A stretch of 64,000 nt of DNA, from assembly GCF_932276165.1 (NCBI RefSeq), contig NC_063997.1, positions 6,644,001-6,708,000 on the forward strand, read 5' to 3'. The notes under the pieces are model-generated. The model was not told where the DNA came from and searched no databases. It saw nothing but the letters and a program-made list of their open reading frames with translations. Shown here one piece after another: positions 1 to 11,900 of this stretch (position 1 is the stretch's first letter; every line of letters starts with the position of its first letter). This stretch comes from Plutella xylostella (taxonomy: Eukaryota; Arthropoda; Insecta; Lepidoptera; Plutellidae). The position numbers were made by a program, and so were the translations under genes.

Positions 1-3000
1 TTCCTTTATTATATTGAGACAGAGTAATTAAACGTTTAAACATGCGTTTAGTCCATATATGCACTAAGCTAGAAAAAATACGGATTAAGTAAGTACATAC
101 AAAAAACATACACACAGACGAATAAACAACCATATTTATTTCTAATTCGGTAAAAAATAATGTTTGTTGTAAAAAAAGTAAGACTCATATACATTTCGTT
201 ATTTTTAGATTGTATTGACAATGCCTACTTGGTACCTAAACAAACATTTCTTAGAAATCAACTCAGAAATACTTCGGGAAATGGGGGCACACTTTCACGG
301 AAAATAACATAAATATAATAATGGGTATTAAAAGGAACAAAAAATACGGTGAAATAAAATTTTGTGCGACGGTTATTCAAATTGTAATGTCTGTGTATTC
401 CAATTATATAAATATGCTAATGTCTCAATCATTATCAGTGAGCACACTATTGCTATGGACAATGGACATAGGCCTCTTCGACGAAGCGCTACAATCCAGT
501 CACTATCGGCTAACAGTCTCAGATGTTCACTCCAGACAGTAAGAGTAAGGTATTATTTTCTTTTGGTTGCAGACTTAAACTAAAAAGTAATTAATTGGTA
601 AAAAAATAAACCACCGACGTATTCATGTACAGATATATTTAAAAGACGTTCAGCCATCATTAATTTTAATAACGGTTATATCTAACAATCGTCTTATTCA
701 TGAAATCTTTACAATGAAACATCAAAGTACTGTGGGGCGATTTTCAGTGACTCGACATATCGCATGTCGTATTCTTTGAGAAATATTGTAAGTAACTATA
801 GTGATATGTCGTATATTGGAATGATGTCGAGCGACTGAGAATCGCGGCCTGATATGAGACCGAACTGTGACCGAAATAGAATTAAGTACCTATATGTGAA
901 GTACCAACCTAAGTTTTATTATAATACACGTACACATAATATCGTTGGGACCGGGTTCTATTTTATATGTAGAGTTGAAACCATGCGAGCTTCCCAGCTT
1001 TATGAATGTAGTTAATTTATGCTGAAGGCATAACATCAAGTTTTAAACTACAGCATCCTAGCGCTAAGCTAATTATGTTAAGAGCTATGTAAGGAGTAGT
1101 TACTTCGGGATGATATATTCTGTAGAGATTTTATGATATTCAGCTGTGCACTGGTTTGTGTTAGAGTATATTAATTCGGGATGATATCGTGTAGATAATT
1201 TGCTCATAACGATAGTGAATATAGAGCTATGGTTTCGGAAAAGGCGTCGCACGACTGTTTTGTTCGTATACTGTTGGAAATTTGACCAAATTATTATAAG
1301 ATTGGGTCTACCATTATTGCAACACTATACAGGATCAAACATCCAGATTTTGTGTAGAAAGAAGAGGTTACTTACATTTATGTATAAATTCAAAAATACC
1401 TTTGTGGCTGGTATGACCCATTGAACGTAGATTTTCCATTTCAAAAGTGGCAGTACCATATCTTTAATCATGTTTAATCGAAGTCTAAGGCTGCCTATGT
1501 GCCTATATGTATGAGTTGAAAACATTAAAAGTTCGTTTGTCCATTTATAAGTCTACGTTATTTCTTGTTCAGCGCAGTCATTATTAAGTTTTCGAGTGAA
1601 CTAGCTGGAATCGGATCCTCATCTCATATGCAAATTGATCTCTTTGTCACAGGACATTATTTGAGCGTTGAGTTAAGTGCATTACCATTTTACCCGTATC
1701 TCTGGTTGCGGAGTAAAAGGGACGGAGTTTAGTGTTGGAGTGAGATACATCATGTACCGATGGTTTGATAGCTCGAAAGATAGAGTTTGAAATTAGAACC
1801 CATTTGGAATTTATATTTTCATAGGAATATTTAGGCGTGTGGGTTCGTTAGGTCTCAATTTAGATAATTAGTGTTGTTAGCATTGATGTGCCATTGTATG
1901 ATCGTATTAGGTACCTAGTGAATAAGCAGATAAGCAATACATAAATATACAAACATACATGTAGCGTATCTACATACTTATTATTAAATAAGAAATATAT
2001 ATTATGTCAACGATGAAGAAATCATAATTGCGGTCACTCGGGACTATCAAAAAGCTAAAATAACCGTCTGAGATGGTCTGGTGATGGTAAATTAAATTTG
2101 GGGAGCATAATAGATGTAAAATTATATCTAATGATTATTATTTAAGTATTATGAAAGTAGAAGTGTAGTACAACAACTCTATTAACAACAACTCAACTTT
2201 ATTAAAGCGTTGTTTAGATATTTGCTACCTAGTCTACCTACTTAGGTTATTGCAAAGTAGTAAGTTTTATGAAAGACGGGAGGGTAATAAAATGGAATTG
2301 TAGGTGAGTAGGTATGACGCAGATCGTAAAAGTATTAAAGTACTTCGACCATAAAAGTATAATGATTTAACTTAGCCCCATTACTTTCATCTTAACACCA
2401 TTTATTTCAATGGAAAAGTGGAAATCATTTCATTATTTTTGCAATTTGTTTACAATCTTTTAAACTTAGGATTAGCGGGCGCAGGAATCCGCGGGATGAA
2501 TTATGACGCTCATAATGATCTTACAAAAGATTTTTATTAAGCACTAAAGTTATCCCGAAACCCTCATAATTTTTAAGATCACAAAAAATATGGCGGATGA
2601 ATTAAGCAGGCATAGTTCCGGGATATAAAATATGGGGCGTCCCCCGGGATCGACTTTGCGTTACGGGGTCATAAATTACGGGCAAAGACGAGTGGCTTCA
2701 CTAGCCAGCGCCGGAACCGGATGTAACACGGCGGAGTAAACAATGGCTTCCGAATTAGTTTTTCTTCTACATTGTGCTTTGCAGGGTTTTTAAATAGCGT
2801 TTCTTATCAGCTTGATGATTTTTGTAATGGGTTTGCAGTGTCATGATGATTTACAACCCAAGATTCATTCAGTTGGAATTTAAAAAAATGTTAAGATGGA
2901 TGTCTGAAAGGATTATAAGTAAGTACTTTGTATAATATATACATACTTGTGCCTACATCTATGTCTCTGAGGAACTCCACATGAACAAACAATCATGTGT

Positions 3001-3149
3001 CGGCAATAAATAAAAAGGCGCAAAGCTTCCTAACACTGAGTGTCATTTTGTATTGGATTGGACGTGATATTTTTATCCTTTGGGAAATATTTTCGCGAGT
3101 TGCGACTAGAAAGATGCGTCGTCGTTCGCCGCAGTAAGAGACGATTTTA
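1..3149. other. Non-coding stretch upstream of the first visible iRhom exon
   Basis: No supportable coding exon was found on either strand; the open frames are short and have no recognisable composition. Because the exon at 5753 begins in the middle of the protein, this is probably iRhom intron, but that is inference. It contains a small inverted-repeat element near 734-848 and a relatively GC-rich, non-repetitive stretch near 2480-2760. Confidence 0.5.
734..848. repeat. Small inverted-repeat element (MITE-like)
   Basis: The left end (GGGCGATTTTCAGTGACTCG) and the right end are imperfect inverted complements, giving a roughly 115-bp fold-back. It has no coding capacity. The class is not assigned because no clear target duplication was seen. 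Confidence 0.45.
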
Positions 3150-3164
3150 TTTATTCTTGTATTC

Positions 3165-3345
3165 TCCTACCAACACAACATAATATTATAGACCTGACTG
3201 CTGTGCCGAAGGTCTTGGGTTCAATCTCTGCTGGCCAGCATCGCGTAAAGACAGATAATATTTTGTTCTCCGGTCCTGGGTGTTTAATGTTTGTGTTGTG
3301 TCGTTGTGTGACATCTCCAACCCACCCAACCGCACACATTAGCAA
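3165..3345 (+). repeat. Diverged tRNA-headed SINE remnant
   Basis: It contains a degenerate form of the tRNA-like head found elsewhere in the window (CTGACTGCTGTGCCGAAGGT followed by a B-box-like GGTTCAATC). After it comes a body with the TCCTGGGTGTTTAATG segment. It is more diverged than the copies at 21536 and 57251. Confidence 0.5.
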
Positions 3346-3358
3346 TTAACAATGCATC

Positions 3359-3598
3359 AGGGCGCCTTCAAATTAGTCGCTAATTGTCGCGCGGAAGCAG
3401 CGCTGCTGCAGCGCTGCAGCCGCGCTGCTGTCTAAATTCCATATAAATTATTAACGCGCGACTGCAGCGCTGCTGCGGCGCTGCGACCGTGAATCTTTTA
3501 AATTACCAAATTTATATGGATTTTGACAGCAGCGCGGCTGCAGCGCTGCAGCAGCGCTGCTTCCGCGCGACAATTAGCGACTAATTTGAAGGCGCCCT
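3359..3598. repeat. Palindromic GC-rich MITE with ~74-bp terminal inverted repeats
   Basis: The ends AGGGCGCCTTCAAATTAG and its reverse complement extend into near-perfect inverted repeats of about 74 bp. These are rich in GCAGCGCTGC-type palindromes. The central part has further GCAGCGCTGCTGCGGCG runs. No open frame is present. No exact target duplication was found, so the superfamily is undecided. Confidence 0.75.
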
Positions 3599-3669
3599 AA
3601 GCGTCGCTCACCTGTCAAACATCTGTCAGATCCATACAAGTTATTCAGATTAAGCGCTTTAAGGATTGT

Positions 3670-4110
3670 CAATTCCTAATGTTCAGTGGTGGTAGCCCCA
3701 TGCAGTGAGCAGGATGTGCGTTTTCAATTTGTTTAAAGTACTAATACATACTAATAATAATAATAATAATGCGGCAGGGCAGCTTGTGGCGAGCTGTTGG
3801 GCATTAGCGACCCCACCCACCCGATGCCGGGGAGAACCCCTGTTCCTCATCTCTGGCTTGCCTTTATTGGTTGTCCAGAGTGAACACTGACGAGGAACAG
3901 GATCTCCCACCTCTTGCTTGCCTTCATTGGCTGGCTTGAGTGGTGTACCGCTAGAGCAGAAATGCTCGGAGGAAGGATGTATATCCAGTAAGTGCTTGTA
4001 GGGGTCTTGACCGGCATCCGCGATTGCTCTGAGAGCCTTGGTATACCTCTCCACCCTCAGCACCTCATGCCATGTTGCCCCCTTGTTGCTACGTCACTGT
4101 AATGTGCTAG
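3670..4110 (-). repeat. Probable retroelement-derived sequence (unclassified)
   Basis: An open frame of about 126 codons runs on the minus strand (3683-4063). It is preceded on that strand by degenerate sequence and ends near an (AAT)n run at 3751-3770. Next to the LINE remnant at 4469-5171, and with an ATT-rich tail, it is best read as an older retroelement fragment. I do not recognise the protein. Confidence 0.3.
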
Positions 4111-4468
4111 CGACTGTTTTGGGGGGCCCATTTAATGTGTGTGCGAGTCACCCCCTGCCTTTTTATCCTTGTGTGAAACATATAGGTCAGGCAGGGGCCA
4201 TAGTCCTTCCATAGTCCCAGTTACCCAGTCCATTTAGCACCCCCTTCCATAACCCTGTATTAGTTTTCTCCATATCCTACAATAGTCCTGCACTAACCGG
4301 GGATTTTCCTTGGGTTTACTTCTATAGTCTGCACAGGGAAAATCGTCGGTTGGTGTCACATTTCATATAGATTAATGTTGTCAAACGGGCCTCTACATGT
4401 TGGCTTCGGCCCCATGCACGCCTACCAAATGTCCGGGACCCCATGGTCCCGAGACGGTAACGACACAA

Positions 4469-5171
4469 CATAATAATAATAATAATAATAATCTTTATTT
4501 GCACACCATGAAACATAACTTAAATTTAACTTAATTAACATACATGCACAAATGGCGGTCTTATCGCTAAGAGCGATCTCTTCCAGACAACCGTTATAGA
4601 TAAAAAGTTAAACATTGGAAAAGGGCACTTAGGTGTACTTAATAATTACGAAATTAACAACTAAAAACAAACAAAATTATTGAACATATAAAATACATAT
4701 ATAATTATAAATACATACATAAATAAATATATAACAATAATAAAATAAAATAATATATATTATAAATATATATTAGCTCTGACAATTTAAATAACTAAAA
4801 TAAAAATAATTTAACTAAGACTCAACTTGTTCTTCAAGATAATGACTTTTGATCATACGTTTAAAAGACGCAGGAGATGGCGCTTGCCTTATATTTAAAG
4901 GGAGAGCGTTCCATAGTTGGATGGCTTGGACTGTAAAAGAGTTGGAGTAAAAAGAAGTTGTATGGGGCGGAATATTTATACGAAGATTTTCAGTGGAACG
5001 TAGATTTTTATTGTGTGTCGTGAAGCGAAACTCGAAACGTTGCTTAAGGTATGAAGGTGAAGACGGATTAAACAGTATCGAATAAAGCAGAGAGAGAATA
5101 TGTGTATTCCGGCGAAGGCGAATAGGGAGCCACTTGAGCCATACTCGTAGTATTCCTTTACTATTATGTTA
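4469..5171 (-). mobile_element. 5'-truncated LINE: reverse-transcriptase C-terminus, 3' UTR and (ATT)n tail
   Basis: On the minus strand an open frame from about 5168 down to the stop at 4815-4817 encodes the C-terminal end of a Jockey/CR1-like LINE reverse transcriptase. Recognisable pieces include WLPIRLRRNTHILSLLYSIL and LWNALPLNIRQAPSPASFKR. The 3' UTR follows, with an AATAAAG-type signal and a (TTA)n tail at 4469-4490. The 5' side is lost: an in-frame stop lies at 5169-5171. It is a dead copy in a non-coding stretch. Confidence 0.75.
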
Positions 5172-5752
5172 TTATGTGATTTCGATATTGTGTATGTCGG
5201 TGAAGTCATGATTACAGTCATGATACTGACACCGCTGACTCGCCCGGATACGAAGCGCAGCAGCGCCGCCTGGCGGCGCTCTACAGCGTCTATGGTGGGG
5301 CGCGTGGCAGCAGGTGGGAGCAGAGCTGCGCTCCCTCACTTGCCTTCCAACCGCCGAGCGCTATCGACCTGTACCCTACGTTTCGTATCATAGTCTGTCT
5401 TGTATTCTGTGAAGTGCACCTACCTAATAAATCAAGTGATTGCCTACAAAGAGTGTTTCCATCAAGCCCGGATCCCATTGCACGCCCACTATGTCTGATG
5501 GAGATGGAGAGCTACTGCCGAACCCCTCACCTTCGCCGACATGTAGATGTATACCTGGATCCGGCTCGAAGGACCATGTAAAAGCTTAGTAGCCTTATGA
5601 TCGGATCGCTGGTAGTAGAAGTATTAAGCCTCATCTGGGCACACCAACGAAGCCTAAATCTCCACTAGCAGTCGCCGTAGCCGTATCGGCTTGGAAGACA
5701 TCATCAATCATCATTATGTGATATGGTTCTAACTCCTAACATCTTCCCCCAG

Positions 5753-5922
5753 GCGGTGACGCGCAAGTCGCGGCAGTCGGCGTCGGCGCAGTGGTCGCGC
5801 TCGTTCCGCGGCAGCGCGCCCGCGGCCCCCGACGACGAGGTGGACGACGTGTTCTTCTCCCCCCCCACTTCCCCTCCGCACCTGCACCGCGACGGAGAGG
5901 ATACGACTGATGGGGTTAAGAG
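5753..5922 (+). CDS. iRhom: iRhom exon a (cytosolic N-terminal domain)
   Basis: Acceptor CCCCCAG, donor AG|GTAAGT; enters in phase 0 and leaves in phase 2. It encodes a Ser/Arg-rich then acidic stretch (APDDEVDDVFFSPP). This aligns in character with the acidic 'DELDTSFF' segment of vertebrate iRhoms just before the membrane domain. Two decayed copies of this exon follow in the intron. Confidence 0.85.
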
Positions 5923-8900
5923 GTAAGTCAGTAATGTGACTATGGATGATATTCGCTAAGGCTACGTCCGCACAGACAGGGTTTGCTTAGCGCCTAGCGA
6001 GTCACCAAGCGAGAAGCTTAGTAAAACGAACGTTCTAGAATCTTCGTGAACGGCCGCATTGATACACGCTAAGCGACTAGCTAGGCGCCAAGCGCGCATT
6101 GGGGCCGTTCATGAAGATTCTAGAACGTTGCGGTGACGCGCAAGTCGCGGCAGTCTGATGAATTTCGCCCCCCCCTCTTCCCCTCCGCACCTGCACCGCG
6201 ACGGAGAGGATACGACTGATGGGGTTAAGAGGTCAGTAATGTGACTATGGATGATATTCGCTAAGGCTACGTCCGCACAGACAGGGTTTGCTTAGCGCCT
6301 AGCGAGTCACCAAGCGAGAAGCTTAGTAAAACGAACGTTCTAGAATCTTCGTGAACGGCCGCATTGATACACGCTAAGCGACTAGCTAGGCGCCAAGCGC
6401 GTGTGGCGTGTCGATGTACCTACGCCACATATGCGGACACCCCATAATCAACGAGGCGCTGCATCCTACACCAATGGACGAGCAACCGGCCCGCCGCGGC
6501 ATCGTCACCGATGGCGTGATATTCAACCAATGGCAAGACGGCTAGATCACGACATCGCGCGCCGAACCAATAGCAACGCGGCACCACTACTACTCCAACT
6601 TGAAGATGCGCTTACATAAAAGGACAAGCAGAGGACAGCCCTTCCCTTTTTCTCGGCTTGCGCTTCTAGCTTTCGCATCTCTTTAATTCTTTTTGTAGGG
6701 TAAAAATTAGGCTAGGTAACTACAGCTAAACGCGCATTGGGGCCGTTCATGAAGATTCTAGAACGTTGCGGTGACGCGCAAGTCGCGGCAGTCTGATGAA
6801 TTTCGCCCCCCCCACTTCCCCTCCGCACCTGCACCGCGACGGAGAGGATACGACTGATGGGGTTAAGAGGTGAGTCACTGCGGATGATAGTCCCTAAGGC
6901 CAGGGGGTCACTCTATATCATGACGAAAAATGTAGTTTCCAGAGCTATGATTCTATGGCGTTTGCACGATGGCTTGCGTTCTTTAGTTTTTCGTCAGTAC
7001 CCTCCAGAAACTGGGTTACGCGGGCATCCGTGGCAAGCATGTAGGCAAGCTGATTGGTTCCTTAGTTTCGCCTGGAAGCGTGCTCAGTAGCGCCCGTTTC
7101 AGCCAACACAGTTTCAGCCCTATACTACAATTATCTTACTTATTGTCTTCTTTAAAATCTATCCTATGTACCTATTTGCCAATATAAGATTGAATAAAGA
7201 TAATTTAAATCTTTAAAATATAATTTAGAAGGTAAAATCTTAATATCAAATTGTTGGTATAATACATAATTTATAAGTATTATTATCAAAATTACTCTAC
7301 AAAACTCGGCAGCGTTTCCCATTAGATCTTTAGAAGCTAATTTGTAGGTAGTTTTATAATGAAAACAGCACCTAATTTCAGCTGAAATCCCAAGTAAAGG
7401 ACTGTTTATTATTCTGTAGTGCGGCCCCGAGTCGAATAACTTTGAGTGACTTGCTTCAAACTTCAGGTGTTCCGTCCTCTATCTAGATCGTGCCCGGAAT
7501 ACCGTGTGTCTGGACTTCATGGGAAATGGCCGACTTGTAATTGCGTAAATAACTACGCAATACTAATCTATATGTTATATATGTGGGACGATTCTTTTGT
7601 TTATACAATTTCATGTTTGAACAACATACCTAAATAATATATTCAAAACAAATAAATACCAATAAAAAAAGGCGAATTTATTATCAAAAATACAAAGAGC
7701 CGCTCGCTTAGTTTTATTTTATAAATCAAATTTTCAAATAAAAATATTTCCATCCATTCACTGCTCTGAATCATCATCGTTATCAGCAACGCGTATGGGG
7801 GGAAGAGCGTAAGGCAGCACCTCAATAGGCTGTTCATTATGTTCAAACATCTCTGACTCAATCACAGGGTCAGCTACTCGAACGAAGCTATCCGACAGTA
7901 CGAAGCTATCCGCATTTGCGAAGCTATCCGACGGTGTGGTAGTTACTTCGCACTCATCGCTGGGCTCGGTGGAGCAGGTGCCGTTGTTGCAGTGGGGGCC
8001 GGGCAGCCAGCAGGGCACAATTATCCCCCCCAGCCTAGTGCAGATGAGCAGCCGGGAGCAGTCCACGCATGAAGCACCCTTTATATGAGATGGAGGGGGA
8101 TTTGTTATAGTCACGAAATTGCAAGTGTTTTTTTAACTTGAAATGGTAATTAAAGTATTGTTCACTAGGTACCATGGACATGATATATTGGGCCAACTAA
8201 ACTGAAACAAACTGAATAATATTCAGGCTGTTCCTCATCAGCGATGCCAACTGAAGGGGAACTGAGGAAGTGCCTTAAATTCTGAACATAGGGAATTTGA
8301 ACGTTATTAACAGTAGGAGACTTTTAATACCCTTTATTTAAGTTTTATTTATATTAATTCCTCTCCATGTAGCATTGCCGTAGAACACCCTGTAGGTATA
8401 TTATAATTGTTACTAACCGGCGTCTCGGTGTGGTTGCACGGCACTAGTCCCGGCAGAGTAAATTCTCGGGGGATTCCCTCAGCAGCCACTACAGACAAGC
8501 ATACCTGAAATAGAAAAGAAAATATTTTTTGGGTGATATGCAGAATTGATGTAAATTGTAAAGGAACTATGAAATAGTTACGAAACTTCGTTCTCATTTT
8601 CGTAGCAAAAGAAATGAAAGTAACTATTTCTCAGTTTCGTTGCAATTTCAGGTTTCGTTACGGTAAATGAGTATTCTACATTTCAGGCTTTTCAAAAATC
8701 GTTAAAAGAATTTTCCAGTAATTTGGAGTCCTCTGTCCTACTAATATTATAAATTAGACACGTTCACGAGAAAATGTTGGACGATTTTTATGGAATGTAC
8801 CCTACGTTATAAGCTGATACCCTGAATAACATAAAGGACTTTTATGACGAATTTATTACGGGAAAACTGTCGGAACTGGCCGGAAAAGTTATTGAATAAT

Positions 8901-11900
8901 AGGCAATATCTCCAAATTTAATGAAATTATTAATTCATTCTTATAATTATATTTTATGAACTTACCAATAAAATGGCAAAACCCGACACAATTTTAAACG
9001 ACATTTTCGCTAACACCGATATTTTGAACTATTGTCGCGCTATTAGTGCAGTAGATATTTATATCAAATGTTTCATTTTTATCTCGGTATCAGGAAAATC
9101 ACCGGTATATGAATGTTGTTATAGCACTTGAATAAAGAAATACTTGATGATTCAATCCACTTAATGATTCATAGGCTTCGGTCATATTTATACCCAAGAT
9201 ACCGCACTCCATACACATTCAACGAGAAATAGAGGACCGCGAGAGAAAAATAAAAACAACAAAGAAATAAATGCCAATGTAATATAATCTCATGTAGTGT
9301 TTTAAGTACTCTACTTTATTTGCATTGTAATAAGGGTCGGTTTGTATTGGGCATATTTGGCAGGCATTATTCATTCGTGACTACAAAACGTCCAAGCCGT
9401 CCTGTCATTATATTAAATAAATATAAAAGAACTTTATGTAAATATATATTTTTCTTCAATTATTGACCTTACCGCATTCACTTAAGACTTATTTCACCTA
9501 GACAGTGAAACAGCGCTTATCATAAATATAAGCGCTGTTTTACCGGGCCGTTTTTCGTGCGTTGTTGGTGTATCCAGGATACAGTACAGATATATGTGAT
9601 CGAAGCTCATAGGTATTATATTTTTTCATGCCATTTCTCAGAAGTAATGTTTACTAAATGAAACCATATAAAACTTTGGATAAAGTTTTGTTTTAAAAAT
9701 AGTAGTTACATTATTACCCGAGGGTGGCATTCACCCTTAGAGCTATTTCGGTGCCTCTTTAAGGCAAAACACTGTTTCTTTTAGATATGAAAATAAATGA
9801 ATACTTACTTTGTAAAATTTTCGAACATGAAGATTTTTATTACTTTAAGCAGTTAAGATTTCCACCCTGTACATATAAAAACAATTCTTATTTCGCACCT
9901 CGAAGACTTTCACTAAGCTATAACGGAGATAGGTATAATCGAGTCTACATAAAGTAAAATTGGAGCCAGTATCCTGAACTAACCAAAATGTGTAATGATA
10001 GCTTCATAATGAAGCAGCGAGACGACTAGAACGGCTTCTAGAAGCTTCCCGAATTAGTCTAAAGTTGGAGAGGGTACTCGAGTGCCCGTAGCTCCAACTT
10101 CGACCGTTTGAGTGGAGCTCTGATGTAGTCATGCTCAGGCAGCCTATACACCACTTATTATTATAGTCACGTAACTAGACAAGATGAGAATATGACAGCG
10201 TAATTAGCTTCCGAATTTCAAACTCAATCAGTTTAACAGAGTGTGATAATTTAATTTATAAATACGAGTATATTATGATGTATGTAGAGGTTATCACTGT
10301 TTTTCAGCATCAGCTCAGTCAAATTCAAGAGAGATCTTAGTTAATATTACTGGACTGTGAAATAAGTGCCAAGCCTAATCAATAGAGTCATAGTCACTAT
10401 CAAATTGAGTTAAATAATTTGTGTGTGGTGCCCACAAAGCAGTATGTATCTGCTTAGTGGTGGTACCTACCTACTAGTTTACAGGCATACATTATAACAT
10501 TAGAATCAATAAGATTGAATTAATTCTTATGATACACAGCAGAGGATGCGGATGCTTATTGCCTCATGGTTATGATGATAGAATAGAATAGAATACTCTT
10601 TATTTTGCACCATTAAAGACACATTACAATTCACAACTTATATACATAAAATAGTACAAAAAAGGCGGCCTTATTGCTTAAAGCAATCTCTACCATACTC
10701 TGATGATGAATGTTTAGAAAAAAATGTATGTTGTATTGAATAATATTCGCCACTATAAATATGAATAATGAATACATATAAAATACCTTAACATTTTATA
10801 ACACCACACAGAGATTCATTTTATATTTAAAATATTTCTCATTTGTATGTAAGTAAGTTGGTATTTATACAGTTTCTTGGAAAGTAGGTATAACATGAAA
10901 TGTAAGGTTCATAAAACGTAATTGTGGCCTTTTAAATAATGATATGGCGAGTGCAGCCGTGCATGCTACTAGCCATTGTTTAAAAGTTCACCTCCACTCG
11001 TTTAATGTTACCTGGAAAACCTTCCGCTAAATACTCAACTGACTTGAATAATGAAATAAATTAAAACTTGCATTAGATAAACAAATATGTAACACAAGTA
11101 ATAAGTTTCGGCTGCGTGCAATGCGTTTTGGTTTGGAAATATAACATAATAGCTGTTCCCGCGAGCTTCGCTTCGCCTTAAAAAGTTTTCCCGTGGGAAT
11201 TCCGGGATAAAAAGTAGCCTATGTTCTTTCTCACGGTCTAGACCATATGTAAACCAAATTTCACTCAAATCCATTCAGCAGTTTTGTCGTGAAAGAGTAA
11301 CAGACAGATAGACAGGCAGACAGACAGACACAGTTACTTTCGTATTTATAATAATAGTAAAGATGATTTTAAACATATATCGGTGCACATATTGCGATAA
11401 AAAAATAGCTGAAAATTATGAATAGTGGGCCCCAAAAATCGTGTCGCAACAAGTTGTGTTACAAAAAATCTATATTGCTATCATTTATTGCTATTGAAAC
11501 TCATTTTTATGTAGGTTTGTATAGAATGCTTAAATACAATTAGTGCACTAGTTCCAGTCATACCGACGCAAAAAAGTAATTTTGAACCGTATAGTGTATT
11601 TTTGAAGTTTTCCCGCATCGATTTCAGAATGAAAACACACTACAACTATACCTACTATCCAAGAATATTGGAACTAGGGCTAAGGAAATAAAGTTATGCA
11701 ACAGAGATATCACTTTACCCTAATCCGCTTGACATGGGTCTGCTGAGTCGCAGATTAGATCTGTCCCCCTCGAGTTCATACTTACGATTACGCAACTAAC
11801 TTATATTACTTACACAAACTGCCTTTATGCATTTGGAAATCATCGAGCTGTACAGCGATCACAGGATTCTATACTATTTTCGAATATACACAAACATAAG

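Noticed and set aside
4322..4516. 64-codon minus-strand frame next to the LINE
   Set aside because: It covers the (AAT)n tail and 3' side of the retroelement; the product is poly-Ile low complexity.
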